The translations under genes and the position numbers were made by a program. The notes under the pieces are model-generated. The model searched no databases. It was not told the origin of the DNA and saw only the letters and a list, made by a program, of their open reading frames with translations. 64,000 nt of DNA, from positions 682,001 through 746,000 of the forward strand of contig MKTY01000019.1 in assembly GCA_001898485.1 (NCBI GenBank), read 5' to 3'. Positions 43,976 through 53,247 of this stretch are shown here, one piece after another. How positions within the stretch are numbered: position 1 is the stretch's first letter; the number at the start of each line of letters is the position of its first letter. This stretch comes from Sphingobacteriales bacterium 46-32 (GTDB lineage Bacteria; Bacteroidota; Bacteroidia; Chitinophagales; Chitinophagaceae).

Positions 43976-44932
43976 CTACTGTAATACGGTGAATTTGTTT
44001 CGGGTAAAATCAATAACAATCGTTTTCTGATCAAAGGGCTGGTTGCCGATCAGTCCCTGTACACCTGCTTCGCGGAAGATGTCCGTATGATAACCTTCGG
44101 GGTCAGGATGGATATAGATAAGCGCCTGCCGCAGGTTTACTCCCGCTACTTCAATTGACGAAGAAACCCTGCCTCCGGGTACATCGTACGACTTTCCCCA
44201 GGTAGTGATATTGTGTAACGTGTCGGTTACCGTTACCGGTGGTAATTGAGTTGCCAGTGCAGCGGTTGTTTTTAAGGGGAACAGGCTGGCGCCGCTGTCA
44301 TAAAAGAACCGGTAGCTTTTTTTGCCAATTTTTACAGGCAGAATAATCCGGTTTTGGTAAACCATAAAATCAACAGCCGTATTCTTTTGATAGAAGGTAT
44401 CGGAAAGCAAAGCGGCTGTGCCGATCCGGTTGTTTTTAAAGTCGATGATAAGCACACGGTCTCTGAATTTGTCGATCCCGATTGTACCAATCAGAAAATT
44501 AGCACCCTTATACTGGCTTACGTATTCCTGCGGAAAATCGTCACCATAATCGGGGTTTATCAGGATAGTACGACCCGGTAGTTTGCTGTCGCCTGCAGCA
44601 ATAGAAGGGGATTTTATTTTTTTATAGGGGGCCTGCGAAAAGCTATCTACGACGCTGAACCGGCTGTTCAGCCAGGTATAATGGTTAGTAAATTTTTGCC
44701 AGGTAATGCCATAGAGAAAGGTGTAGGGTGAGCCCGTATCGAACTGCCATTTGAAGTTATAGTCGAGTGTATCAATCTTCGTTTTTATCATCATGGAGCT
44801 TTTGGGGAGGGCATCATCACCTTCCCATTGAAAAGGCATCCATTTTACCCGTTCTTTATCCAGCAAAGCAGATTGAGACAGGGCCTGAAGCGTAATTCCT
44901 GAAAGCAGCAGCAGTAGCAGTAATCTGTTCAT
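43976..44932 (-). CDS. secreted retropepsin-like aspartic protease, two lobes
   Basis: The 318-residue protein has a signal peptide (to QALSQ) and two aspartic-protease catalytic motifs: FDTGSPYTF (Asp65) and YDSGASLFP (Asp212), each followed by a hydrophobic-hydrophobic-Gly strand (NFLIGTIGID and GVQGLIGNQPF). It looks like a tandem of two retropepsin halves in one chain, so it could form an active site without dimerising. The target is unknown. It heads a minus-strand operon of three secreted proteins. Confidence 0.72.
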   Translation of the reverse strand: MNRLLLLLLLSGITLQALSQSALLDKERVKWMPFQWEGDDALPKSSMMIKTKIDTLDYNFKWQFDTGSPYTFLYGITWQKFTNHYTWLNSRFSVVDSFSQAPYKKIKSPSIAAGDSKLPGRTILINPDYGDDFPQEYVSQYKGANFLIGTIGIDKFRDRVLIIDFKNNRIGTAALLSDTFYQKNTAVDFMVYQNRIILPVKIGKKSYRFFYDSGASLFPLKTTAALATQLPPVTVTDTLHNITTWGKSYDVPGGRVSSSIEVAGVNLRQALIYIHPDPEGYHTDIFREAGVQGLIGNQPFDQKTIVIDFTRNKFTVLQ

Positions 44933-44987
44933 AAGAAGGAAGAATGGTTTGGTTTGCGTAAAAATAACAGAATACGCTAAAAAATAA

Positions 44988-45018
44988 AAAAGCTTCCCCG
45001 TATCGGGGAAGCTTTTAC
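44988..45018 (-). terminator. intrinsic terminator of ahcY
   Basis: AAAAGCTTCCCCG pairs with CGGGGAAGCTTTT around a TAT loop, with an A-rich stretch on its left (T run on the minus strand). It lies directly after the ahcY stop. Confidence 0.92.
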
Positions 45019-45034
45019 TATAAGCGCTTTTCTA

Positions 45035-46360
45035 TTAATAACGGTAGTGCTCGGGTTTGAAGGGACCTTCTTTGGTAATGCCCAGGTATTCGGCCTGTGC
45101 AGAAGTGAGTTCGTCCAGTTCCACACCGATCTTGCCCAGGTGCAGGCGGGCTACTTTCTCATCGAGGTGTTTAGGCAGCACGTATACGTTGTTTTCGTAT
45201 TTGCCGTGGTTGGTCCAGAGTTCAATCTGAGCCAGTGTCTGATTAGAGAAAGAGTTACTCATTACAAAAGAGGGGTGGCCTGTAGCGCAGCCCAGGTTTA
45301 CAAGACGACCTTCGGCCAGGATGATGATATCTTTACCTTCTACATTGTAAATATCAACCTGGGGTTTGATAGTGTCTTTGGTATGGCCATAGTTCTGATT
45401 GAGCCAGGCAATATCGATTTCGATATCGAAGTGTCCGATATTACAAACAATGGCTTTATCCTTCATGAGTTTAAAGTGCTCACCAGTGATCAGGTCGCGG
45501 CAACCGGAAGCGGTTACAACGATATCGGCTTCTTTCACGGCATTGATCATTTTTTTAACCTCAAAACCATCCATGGCAGCCTGCAGGGCACAGATAGGAT
45601 CGATCTCGGTTACGATTACGCGGCAACCGGCTCCTGCCAGAGAAGCGGCAGAACCTTTACCCACATCACCATAACCACCTACTACAGCTACTTTACCGGC
45701 CAGCATTACATCGGTAGCGCGGCGGATAGCATCTACCAGTGATTCCTTACAGCCGTATTTGTTGTCAAATTTTGATTTGGTAACAGAGTCATTTACGTTG
45801 ATAGCCGGAACAGGCAGTGTGCCTTTGGCCACACGCTCATACAGACGGTGTACACCTGTAGTGGTTTCTTCGGAAATACCTTTTACATGCTGTACCAGTT
45901 CGGGATACTTGTCCAGCACCATATTTGTAAGATCGCCACCATCATCGAGAATCATGTTGAGCGGGCGGTCCTGGCCACCAAAGAACAGGGTTTGTTCAAT
46001 GCACCAATCTGCTTCTTCCACAGTTTGACCTTTCCAGGCAAATACTCCGATACCTGCAGCGGCAATAGCAGCGGCAGCATGGTCCTGTGTAGAGAATATA
46101 TTGCAGGAACTCCATTTTACTTCAGCACCCAGTGCCACAAGTGTTTCGATCAGCACAGCAGTTTGAATAGTCATGTGAAGACAGCCGGCCACACGTGCAC
46201 CTTTAAGCGGTTGTGAAGGGCCATATTCAGCTCTGATAGCCATCAGACCGGGCATTTCTGCTTCGGCCAGGCGAATTTCCTTACGGCCCCATTCTGCCAG
46301 CGAAATATCGGCAACCTTATAGGGGAGGGAGAAGTCAATGGATTTAGTTGATGTAGACAT
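45035..46360 (-). CDS. ahcY: adenosylhomocysteinase
   Basis: The 441-residue enzyme hydrolyses S-adenosylhomocysteine to adenosine and homocysteine, clearing the product of methyltransferases. Motifs include [24 protein letters not shown], the NAD-binding loop [13 protein letters not shown], and the C-terminal [12 protein letters not shown]. The start [10 protein letters not shown] was chosen; 43 upstream in-frame codons have no family match and would run across the promoter. A consensus -7 box lies upstream and a terminator downstream, so it is a single-gene unit. Confidence 0.98.
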   Translation of the reverse strand: MSTSTKSIDFSLPYKVADISLAEWGRKEIRLAEAEMPGLMAIRAEYGPSQPLKGARVAGCLHMTIQTAVLIETLVALGAEVKWSSCNIFSTQDHAAAAIAAAGIGVFAWKGQTVEEADWCIEQTLFFGGQDRPLNMILDDGGDLTNMVLDKYPELVQHVKGISEETTTGVHRLYERVAKGTLPVPAINVNDSVTKSKFDNKYGCKESLVDAIRRATDVMLAGKVAVVGGYGDVGKGSAASLAGAGCRVIVTEIDPICALQAAMDGFEVKKMINAVKEADIVVTASGCRDLITGEHFKLMKDKAIVCNIGHFDIEIDIAWLNQNYGHTKDTIKPQVDIYNVEGKDIIILAEGRLVNLGCATGHPSFVMSNSFSNQTLAQIELWTNHGKYENNVYVLPKHLDEKVARLHLGKIGVELDELTSAQAEYLGITKEGPFKPEHYRY

Positions 46361-46384
46361 TTGTATGATGTTTATTTTCGGCGG

Positions 46385-46411
46385 CAAAGGTACATTATTG
46401 ACCAATACCAA
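46385..46411 (-). promoter_or_regulatory. ahcY promoter
   Basis: On the minus strand TACCTTTG (46392 to 46385) matches TAnnTTTG, with a TTG 16 nt upstream (46411-46409). The predicted leader is about 20 nt. No riboswitch-like structure fits in it. Confidence 0.6.
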
Positions 46412-46500
46412 TACGATATTGCTCCTGTCACCAGTGTACATGTTTTTTCCCCACTCAGGCCGCATTCCGTATCTTTGGACAACACCCAATTTTTCCTGTT

Positions 46501-46800
46501 ATGCATGTATACGATACCATGACGGCAGCTGTTAACGGACTGAAAGCCAGGGGTTACAGCGTTGACTTTAATTTGTCTGAAAACTGCCTGGTCTGCCAGG
46601 ATGCCCAGTACAATGCAGAAGATTTTGAAATTGTGGAAACTTACCGCTTTGAAGGCAATACAGACCCGGCCGATGAGGCCGTGGTATATGCTATAGAAGG
46701 CAACCAGGGACATAAAGGCATACTGGTAACCGGTTATGGTACTTCGGCCGAAGGCATAAGTGCTGAAATGGCCCGCAAACTTTCATTCAGTAAGGAATAA
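46501..46800 (+). CDS. small conserved Bacteroidota protein (often misnamed PRPP synthetase)
   Basis: The 99-residue protein YDTMTAAVNGLKARGYSVDF, then FEIVETYRFEGNTDPADEAV and GHKGILVTGYG, belongs to a short conserved family that is often labelled phosphoribosylpyrophosphate synthetase. It lacks the size, the ribose-phosphate-binding loop and the nucleotide motifs of that enzyme, so the name should not be used. The real function is unknown. A signal peptide gene follows two bases later. Confidence 0.75.
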   Translation: MHVYDTMTAAVNGLKARGYSVDFNLSENCLVCQDAQYNAEDFEIVETYRFEGNTDPADEAVVYAIEGNQGHKGILVTGYGTSAEGISAEMARKLSFSKE

Positions 46801-46801
46801 T

Positions 46802-47251
46802 ATGATGAAAAAAATGAGCTGGCTATGCCTTTTAGCCTTTTCCTGCATATCTGTAAATGCACAGCGGGGCGAAGGGGATACGCTACGGCTGAGTTGTTTT
46901 TTGACGAATGCCGTACTGCATGCTGGGGAATCACGCAATCAGCTTTTTAATACAGACGAATTAAAGCTGGTGTTGAGCAGTACCTCCGATACCGTTGTAA
47001 AAGCCTGTATCGATGGAGAGGTTACTACTGTACAGCGTGAAGCAGATGGTACTTACGAGATCGTCTTTACATACAGGGATTACTGGTTCTGGTTGTCCGG
47101 ATTACAAAAGGCCACGGTCAGGGCCAAACAAAAGTTTCGTCGCGGAGATCCCATTGGTATATTAAGTCAGGGCAGCAAACTGGAATTGCTTTTATTTGAT
47201 TTTGAAACGCCGGTTGATCCGCGTCTGCTCATGGATTGCGGTAAACATTAA
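46802..47251 (+). CDS. secreted protein with degenerate M23-like fold
   Basis: The 149-residue protein has a signal peptide (to VNAQ). KACIDGEVTTVQREADGTYE, WLSGLQKATVRAKQKFRRGD and PIGILSQGSKLELLLFDF follow the strand order of LytM/M23 endopeptidases (DGxV, xYsxL, xGdxV, G-x-I-G), but the zinc ligands HxxxD and HxH are absent. It may bind peptidoglycan or activate an amidase, as inactive LytM proteins do; this is inference. It is co-directional with the upstream 99-residue gene and probably cotranscribed. Confidence 0.6.
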   Translation: MMKKMSWLCLLAFSCISVNAQRGEGDTLRLSCFLTNAVLHAGESRNQLFNTDELKLVLSSTSDTVVKACIDGEVTTVQREADGTYEIVFTYRDYWFWLSGLQKATVRAKQKFRRGDPIGILSQGSKLELLLFDFETPVDPRLLMDCGKH

Positions 47252-48435
47252 CCGATATTTTTTTCCATGATGAAATCATTCATAAGATAACCTTTCCCGA
47301 TATCAATATCTTCTTCGCCAATTACGACAAAACCCAGCTTCTCGTAAAAGGTTCGTGCCTGATTATTACGGTTTACATTAAGCCTCATTTTAGAAGCGCC
47401 GTCGCGGTGCATGGCTCCGGCCAGTCGGTCTATGGCAAAACGCCCCGTGCCTCTGCCTTGCTGGCTGGGTAAAACGTACAGTTTATGCAGTTTGAAAGTG
47501 TCGGGTTGCAGGCGGCTGAAAGAGGCGAAGCCTACCGGCACATTGTCGTCATAGATAATCACGAATTCATGACCAGCCTGAAGCTGTTTCTCTAGCGAGG
47601 CCGTGCTATACATCATATCCATCATGTAATCGATCTGCTCTTTCGATAACACAGACTGATAGGTGGCCGGCCATACTTCATAGGCCAGCGACTGGATCAC
47701 GGGAATTTCATTGGGGCCGGCGCGACGTACCAGCATAAAATCGGTTGGCCGGTTTGTTTTTTGCGATAAACGCCGGTGTTGCTTCAGATGCCGAAGGCTG
47801 AGCCGGAGTGATACCAGCAGTGAAGCAATGGCACCCAACGTGAGCAGGCCGGCTGATACATTGGCATTCACTTCGGGCGATTGCTGCAGGAAGAGAAAGA
47901 AATCATAGGCGCCATGAAATACAGTAGCCCAGAAGACTCCCGTAAGTAATAAGCGCTGCCTGTCTTTACTGAACCGGGCTTTACCTGCAAAGTAGCCCAT
48001 CAGTACACCAAAAGTGGCGTGTGCCGGCACGGCGAGAAACATACGCTGAATGCCAACGGTCATACCAAATTTCTGTACATACAGGATGTTTTCGACAGTT
48101 GCAAACCCCATACTTACGACTACACCATACACAATACCATCAAGGGGTTCATCAAAACTGGGTTGGCGGAATGAATAGTAACGCAGGGCAACATACTTCA
48201 CCACTTCTTCTGTAAGGGCCACCACTAAAAAAGCCTTTACTGCAATACCGGCAATGGAATTGTCTGCCTGGTTGTAAAATAACTGCTCTATGAAAATAGC
48301 CGGCAGGATGGATAATCCGCCCAGCACAAAGCTCACAAGCAGGTTCAGTTTGGGTTCGCGGTTATAGGCATCGCGATGCAGAATGAAAAGAATGATAGCG
48401 ATGCCCGGAGCTATCGCAATTGCCAGCAGATCCAT
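47248..48435 (-). CDS. PrsW-like intramembrane protease fused to GNAT acetyltransferase
   Basis: The 395-residue protein has an N-terminal membrane domain of the PrsW/CPBP-related glutamic protease type, with LTEEVVKY (Glu76-Glu77), FATVEN (111-116), VPAHATFG (His139) and FHGAYDF (His174). A GNAT acetyltransferase follows from about 233, with the acetyl-CoA loop QGRGTG (326-331) and FYEKLGF. The fusion links membrane proteolysis or sensing to cytoplasmic acetylation; targets are unknown. The start MDLLAIAIAP was chosen from the first hydrophobic helix. Its stop codon overlaps that of the convergent gene. Confidence 0.82.
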   Translation of the reverse strand: MDLLAIAIAPGIAIILFILHRDAYNREPKLNLLVSFVLGGLSILPAIFIEQLFYNQADNSIAGIAVKAFLVVALTEEVVKYVALRYYSFRQPSFDEPLDGIVYGVVVSMGFATVENILYVQKFGMTVGIQRMFLAVPAHATFGVLMGYFAGKARFSKDRQRLLLTGVFWATVFHGAYDFFLFLQQSPEVNANVSAGLLTLGAIASLLVSLRLSLRHLKQHRRLSQKTNRPTDFMLVRRAGPNEIPVIQSLAYEVWPATYQSVLSKEQIDYMMDMMYSTASLEKQLQAGHEFVIIYDDNVPVGFASFSRLQPDTFKLHKLYVLPSQQGRGTGRFAIDRLAGAMHRDGASKMRLNVNRNNQARTFYEKLGFVVIGEEDIDIGKGYLMNDFIMEKNIG

Positions 48436-48508
48436 TGGCCTGTTTTTTTGGAAAGATAGGCAATCCCATACCGGCGCGAATACCCAATTTGTGGTAAAAA
48501 GAAAACAA

Positions 48509-48540
48509 AACCGCCCGGACTGCAATACAGCCGGGCGGTT
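48509..48540 (-). terminator. intrinsic terminator of icd
   Basis: AACCGCCCGG pairs with CCGGGCGGTT, with an inner CTG/CAG pair after a one-base bulge. On the minus strand a T-rich run follows. It lies 24 nt after the icd stop. Confidence 0.88.
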
Positions 48541-48564
48541 AAATAAAGCGGTGGGGGCTTATGA

Positions 48565-49800
48565 TCAGATGCCCATTTTCTTTTTCAGGTTGCTATCAAT
48601 AGCATCGAGAAACTCTTCTGTATACAGGAAGTGCTCTCCGTGTTTTACTTTATTGCCATGGATACAAACCGCCAGATCCTTGGTCATCTTGCCTGATTCC
48701 ACGGTTTCGATACAAACTGCTTCCAGTGCCTGGCAGAAGTCGATCAGGGGCTGATTGCTGTCAAGCTTTCCACGGAATGCAAGACCGCGTGTCCATGCAA
48801 AAATGGAGGCAATGGGGTTGGTGCTGGTTGGTTTGCCTGCCTGGTGATCGCGATAGTGGCGGGTTACCGTACCGTGCGCAGCTTCAGCCTCCATGGTTTT
48901 GCCATCGGGTGTGATCAGTACAGAGGTCATGAGGCCGAGTGAGCCGAAGCCCTGGGCTACTGTATCGCTCTGTACATCGCCATCATAATTCTTACAGGCC
49001 CATACAAAATTGCCGTTCCATTTAAGCGCGCTGGCCACCATGTCATCAATCAGGCGGTGCTCGTATACAATGCCGGCAGCATCAAACTGAGCCTTGAACT
49101 CATTCACATAGATTTCTTCGAAGATGTCTTTGAAGCGACCATCATATTTTTTGAGGATAGTATTCTTTGTAGACAGATAGAGAGGCCATTTTTTGCTGAG
49201 CGCCATATTGAAACAGCTGCGGGCAAAACCGCGGATGCTCTCATCGGTATTATACATGGTCATAGCAACACCATCACCTTTGAAGTTGAACACTTCGAAG
49301 GTTTGGGGCGAACCGCCATCCTCAGGCGTAAAGGTCATGGTGAGTTTGCCTTTTCCTTTAATTACCGTATCTGTAGCGCGGTACTGGTCGCCAAATGCGT
49401 GGCGGCCCACAATGATGGGGGCGGTCCAGTTGGTAACCAGGCGGGGGATATTGCTGATTACGATTGGTTCACGAAATACTGTACCATCCAGGATATTGCG
49501 GATAGTGCCGTTGGGACTTTTCCACATCTGCTTGAGGCTGAACTCCTTTACACGGGCTTCATCGGGGGTAATCGTGGCACATTTGATACCTACACCATGC
49601 TCGCGAATGGCATTGGCTGCATCGATCGTAACCTGGTCATTGGTCTGATCGCGGTACTCAATTCCGAGGTCATAATATTTGATATCCAGCTCCAGATAGG
49701 GCAGGATCAGTTTGTCTTTGATAAATTTCCAGATAATTCGGGTCATTTCATCGCCATCAAGTTCTACCACAGGATTGGCAACTTTGATCTTTTGGGCCAT
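48565..49800 (-). CDS. icd: NADP-dependent isocitrate dehydrogenase (eukaryote-like)
   Basis: The 411-residue enzyme converts isocitrate to 2-oxoglutarate with [24 protein letters not shown] at the N-terminus, [35 protein letters not shown] and [14 protein letters not shown] place it with the homodimeric eukaryotic-type IDH1 class rather than the E. coli class. A -7 box 50 nt upstream and a terminator downstream make it a single-gene unit. Confidence 0.97.
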   Translation of the reverse strand: MAQKIKVANPVVELDGDEMTRIIWKFIKDKLILPYLELDIKYYDLGIEYRDQTNDQVTIDAANAIREHGVGIKCATITPDEARVKEFSLKQMWKSPNGTIRNILDGTVFREPIVISNIPRLVTNWTAPIIVGRHAFGDQYRATDTVIKGKGKLTMTFTPEDGGSPQTFEVFNFKGDGVAMTMYNTDESIRGFARSCFNMALSKKWPLYLSTKNTILKKYDGRFKDIFEEIYVNEFKAQFDAAGIVYEHRLIDDMVASALKWNGNFVWACKNYDGDVQSDTVAQGFGSLGLMTSVLITPDGKTMEAEAAHGTVTRHYRDHQAGKPTSTNPIASIFAWTRGLAFRGKLDSNQPLIDFCQALEAVCIETVESGKMTKDLAVCIHGNKVKHGEHFLYTEEFLDAIDSNLKKKMGI

Positions 49801-49852
49801 AGTTTCATGTTTTAGATTAATAGTCAGGATACTGCCTTAGCATCCGGGCTGG

Positions 49853-49860
49853 CAAATCTA
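49853..49860 (-). promoter_or_regulatory. -7 promoter box upstream of icd
   Basis: TAGATTTG on the minus strand matches TAnnTTTG and gives a leader of about 45 nt. No -33 TTTG is visible at the expected distance. Confidence 0.45.
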
Positions 49861-49963
49861 CAATTTATCCCCGCTTTTTGACGGCTTCGGCCAAAGTCCC
49901 GGAAAAGGGTTCAAAAATAAATATGGCCCGGACCTTGATTTAGCTCAATTTTTTCACTAACTT

Positions 49964-50599
49964 ATGATAGAAATTTTGAATATGGAAGCCACGCGTCCAT
50001 TCCTCAATTACATCCGCAAGTTCGTTAACATCACCGATGAAGAATTTGTGAAGGGACTTTTGCCCATCATCCGCATCAGGAGATTTGGTAAAAGAGAGTT
50101 TCTTATCAAAGAAGGTGAAATAGAAGATTATTTCAACTTCATCAGCAAGGGACTCATACGTAAGTATTACAAAAAAGGTACGCTTGAGATCAACACGCAG
50201 ATCTCTACAGAAGGGCATATCATTTTAAGTCAGGAATCATTTCACAGCCGTAAGCCTTCGGAGTATTACGTGGAAACCATTGAACCTTCTATGGTAATTT
50301 CCATCAGACACGAAGATCTGGAGGAACTGTACAGCAAGTCAAAGAAAATGGAACACCTGGGTCGCCTGGTGGTCACACATACCATGGTGATCAAGGATAA
50401 CTGGCAGATGCAGATGATCAAGATGACACCTCGGGAGCGTTTTCTCAATTTTGTGATGAAGAACCCCGAATTGCTGCAGCGTGTACCACAGAAATACCTT
50501 GCTTCTTATCTCAACATTAAACCTGAAACATTCAGCCGGTTTAAACATTTGTTGCGCACAGCATCACCGCGTAAGAATGGTAATGGCGCAGCCGGATAA
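49964..50599 (+). CDS. Crp/Fnr family transcriptional regulator
   Basis: The 211-residue protein has a cyclic-nucleotide-binding-like N-terminal barrel (IRRFGKREFLIKEGEIEDYF, NFISKGLIRKYYKKGTLEIN) and a C-terminal helix-turn-helix (QKYLASYLNIKPETFSRFKH). The cNMP phosphate-binding signature is not preserved, so the ligand may differ. It is not in an operon. An internal ATG seven codons in is an alternative start. Confidence 0.88.
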   Translation: MIEILNMEATRPFLNYIRKFVNITDEEFVKGLLPIIRIRRFGKREFLIKEGEIEDYFNFISKGLIRKYYKKGTLEINTQISTEGHIILSQESFHSRKPSEYYVETIEPSMVISIRHEDLEELYSKSKKMEHLGRLVVTHTMVIKDNWQMQMIKMTPRERFLNFVMKNPELLQRVPQKYLASYLNIKPETFSRFKHLLRTASPRKNGNGAAG

Positions 50600-50603
50600 C
50601 AGG

Positions 50604-52487
50604 CTACACGTGTACTACGAGTACCGGTATCGTTAATTCATGACGTACCGTGTTGACCGTTTCGCCATAAAACAGATCCTTGAGTCCCGTGTGGCCATGT
50701 GCGCCGATCACCAGCATATCACACCTGTTTTCCAGTACAAGCCGTACAATTTCTTTTGACCGGTTGCCGAAGCCAATGCGTGCTTCTGCATTGAACCCCT
50801 TTTCTTTCAGCTCTCGGGCATAATAGAGCAGCCTTTCCCTGTCTTTTTGTGTTTCTATATCATCACTGTCGTGAGCATATATACGTGCAGGAACACTTTC
50901 TACTACATGCAATAAGAGATAGCTGGTACCGGCATGGCCCTGCCCAAGTGCATGAGCCAGCAGCTTACTGTCATTTTCACTGAAATCAAGGGCCACGGCA
51001 ATAGCTGCATACCGGGGAATTTCAAGGCTCTGCAAAGGATTAATAGGTCCATGCAGTGGTGTGGCATGGGCTATTTTCCTTTTTTTCAGCAATGGGTATA
51101 CGATAGTAATGATCAGTAAAGTTATAAATGCCAGGCCCGACAGTGAGATCACAATTTTCCAGAATAAATTATCAGAGCTGGCAAAATAATCAGCTGCCTG
51201 ACCTATAACCATACTCAGGTTGAGATAGACCAGCACCGCGGTGATAAGCCAGGCGGCAATCTGCACAATGGGCTTGATTACAAAACTGCCCATTGTGTTT
51301 TTATCACTTACAAAATGAATCAGCGGAATAATGGCAAAGCCCAGTTGCAGGCTTAGTATTACCTGGCTCAGAATTAGTAACTGGTCAATATTTTCTTCCC
51401 CGTTGATAAGGATTACAATTACTGCAGGAATAATGGCTACCAATCTCGTGAGCAATCTTCGCATCCAGGGATTGATGCGCAGGTGCAGGTAACCTTCCAT
51501 AACTATCTGGCCGGCCAGTGTGCCTGTGACGGTAGAGCTTTGTCCCGCCGCGATGAGTGCAATGGCAAAGAGGGCAGGAGCCAGTTTGGTTCCCAGCAAC
51601 TGGTCGAGCAGGTGATGAGCATCTTTGATTTCAGCCACATCGGTTCTTCCTGTTTTATAAAAAACAGTGGCAGCCAGTACGAGTATGGCGGCGTTTACGA
51701 AGAAGGCCAGGTTGAGCGCTACAGCACTGTCAATAAAATTGAGTTTCAGTGCCCGTTTGATACCTGCAGTATCACGGCTGATTTTGCGTGTTTGTACCAG
51801 TGCGCTATGCAGGTAAAGATTATGTGGCATAACCGTGGCACCTATGATACCAATAGCGATGTATAAAGCAGTATCGTTGGGAATATGGGGTACAAACCCG
51901 CTGGCAATTTCGGAGAGCTGGGGTTTGGCCAGAATGATTTCGATGAGAAAGGAGGCGCCAATGATAAAGACCAGGCCAATGATAAATGCTTCCATTTTGC
52001 GCATGCCCAGTCGCTGAAGAATGAGTAGCAGGAAGGTATCAAGCACAGTGATTAGCACACCCCATATTAGCGGTAAACCTGTGAGTAATTGTATGCCGAT
52101 AGCCATGCCCAGTACTTCTGCCAGGTCTGTTGCAGCGATAGCTATTTCGGCGAGTATATACAGTACAAAGTTGGCGGAGCGGGGATAGGTTTCGCGATTG
52201 GCCTGTGCCAGATCACGGCGGCGTACAATGCCGAGGCGCGCAGACAGGCTCTGGAGCAACAATGCCATGAGGTTGCTCATCAGCAATACCCAGATCAGTG
52301 TATAGCCAAACTGACTGCCGCCAGCCAGGTCGGTCGCCCAGTTGCCCGGGTCCATATATCCTACACTTACGAGATAGGCAGGCCCGAAGAAAGTGAGTAT
52401 GCGCCGCCACACCGGCCGGTGTGTGGCAGTGGTATCAATTGTTTCGTGGACCTCACTGAGGGATTTGTCCGAAAAATGTTTATTCAT
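50604..52487 (-). CDS. Nramp divalent metal transporter with C-terminal UspA domain
   Basis: The 627-residue fusion has an Nramp/MntH domain of about 11 helices (YMDPGNWATDLAGGSQFGY with the metal-binding DPGN, and IGATVMPHNLYLHSALV with MPH) and a cytoplasmic universal-stress domain from about 485 (AVALDFSENDSKLL, then IGAHGHTGLKDLFYGETV, the nucleotide-binding signature). It imports Mn(II) or Fe(II) with protons. Its start overlaps the repressor gene by eight bases, so both are expressed together. The UspA part may sense ATP. Confidence 0.95.
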   Translation of the reverse strand: MNKHFSDKSLSEVHETIDTTATHRPVWRRILTFFGPAYLVSVGYMDPGNWATDLAGGSQFGYTLIWVLLMSNLMALLLQSLSARLGIVRRRDLAQANRETYPRSANFVLYILAEIAIAATDLAEVLGMAIGIQLLTGLPLIWGVLITVLDTFLLLILQRLGMRKMEAFIIGLVFIIGASFLIEIILAKPQLSEIASGFVPHIPNDTALYIAIGIIGATVMPHNLYLHSALVQTRKISRDTAGIKRALKLNFIDSAVALNLAFFVNAAILVLAATVFYKTGRTDVAEIKDAHHLLDQLLGTKLAPALFAIALIAAGQSSTVTGTLAGQIVMEGYLHLRINPWMRRLLTRLVAIIPAVIVILINGEENIDQLLILSQVILSLQLGFAIIPLIHFVSDKNTMGSFVIKPIVQIAAWLITAVLVYLNLSMVIGQAADYFASSDNLFWKIVISLSGLAFITLLIITIVYPLLKKRKIAHATPLHGPINPLQSLEIPRYAAIAVALDFSENDSKLLAHALGQGHAGTSYLLLHVVESVPARIYAHDSDDIETQKDRERLLYYARELKEKGFNAEARIGFGNRSKEIVRLVLENRCDMLVIGAHGHTGLKDLFYGETVNTVRHELTIPVLVVHV

Positions 52488-53139
52488 CGTATTTCACAAA
52501 AATGTTCCGTGCCAGATCGCCACTGATGGTGGTGATCTGCTGTTTCACTTTTATTTCCATCGATTGATCGTAGCTGAAGCGCTTCCGGATTTCGACCCGG
52601 GTACCCATACCGATTTTTTTATGTCCCAGCAGTTCAAGCATACCGGATGACTGATCGCTTACGTAACAGACAATGCCCTGTTTGCCGGGGGGCAGCTCTG
52701 TAAGGCAAACCTGCTTGCTGGTCTCAATACGCCCCTGTGCATCGGGGATGGGATCACCATGCGGATCGAAGCGGGGAAAACCCAGGTATTCATCTAGTTT
52801 GTCGATGAGTTTTTTGCTGCTCACATGCTCCAGATCTTCGGCTACTTCATGTACTTCCTCCCAGCTAAACTTCAGTTTTTCGGCCAGGAAAAACTCCCAT
52901 AACCGGTGTCGCCGGATGATGATGAGTGCCAGTTTACGTCCTTCGGCTGTAAGGCGAAAACCTTTATAGGCTTCATAGTGTACCAGCTTTTTGGTACGCA
53001 GCTTTTTCATCATATCCGTGATAGAAGCAGGCCGTGTTTTGAGTTCGGCGGCCAGTTCATTTGTAGTCACAGATCCATCCTTCTGCAGGTGATAGATCGC
53101 TTTTATATGATTCTCTTCGCTGGTTGAGTAGTTCAGCAC
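52480..53139 (-). CDS. DtxR/MntR family metal-dependent repressor
   Basis: The 219-residue repressor has the N-terminal winged HTH (YSTSEENHIKAIYHLQKDG, AELKTRPASITDMMKKLRTK), a metal-binding/dimer domain (RRHRLWEFFLAEKL, VHEVAEDLEHVSS, with His and Glu ligands) and a C-terminal FeoA/SH3-like domain. Start is GTG. It overlaps the transporter gene by eight bases and has a DtxR-type operator on its promoter, so it is predicted to repress the operon when Mn or Fe is ample. Confidence 0.95.
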   Translation of the reverse strand: MLNYSTSEENHIKAIYHLQKDGSVTTNELAAELKTRPASITDMMKKLRTKKLVHYEAYKGFRLTAEGRKLALIIIRRHRLWEFFLAEKLKFSWEEVHEVAEDLEHVSSKKLIDKLDEYLGFPRFDPHGDPIPDAQGRIETSKQVCLTELPPGKQGIVCYVSDQSSGMLELLGHKKIGMGTRVEIRKRFSYDQSMEIKVKQQITTISGDLARNIFVKYDE

Positions 53140-53141
53140 GA

Positions 53142-53168
53142 CTAAAATTAAATTTAGACAAACCTAAA
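53142..53168. promoter_or_regulatory. DtxR-type operator of the metal-transport operon
   Basis: Three half-sites alternate at equal spacing: CTAAA (53142-53146), TTTAG (53153-53157) and CTAAA (53164-53168), each pair 6 nt apart. They lie just upstream of the GTG of the repressor gene and overlap a -7-like TAATTTTA. The layout could bind two repressor dimers. Confidence 0.65.
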
Positions 53169-53247
53169 AAAAATATCTTTATTTTCAAAACGCCGGGGTT
53201 GACGCAATGGCTGGAAACGCTTAATTTGCCCACCCAAGAGGATTCGT

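Noticed and set aside
46361-46400. SAM or SAH riboswitch before ahcY
   Set aside because: The predicted leader is only about 20 nt, too short for a known riboswitch, and no hairpin is seen in it.
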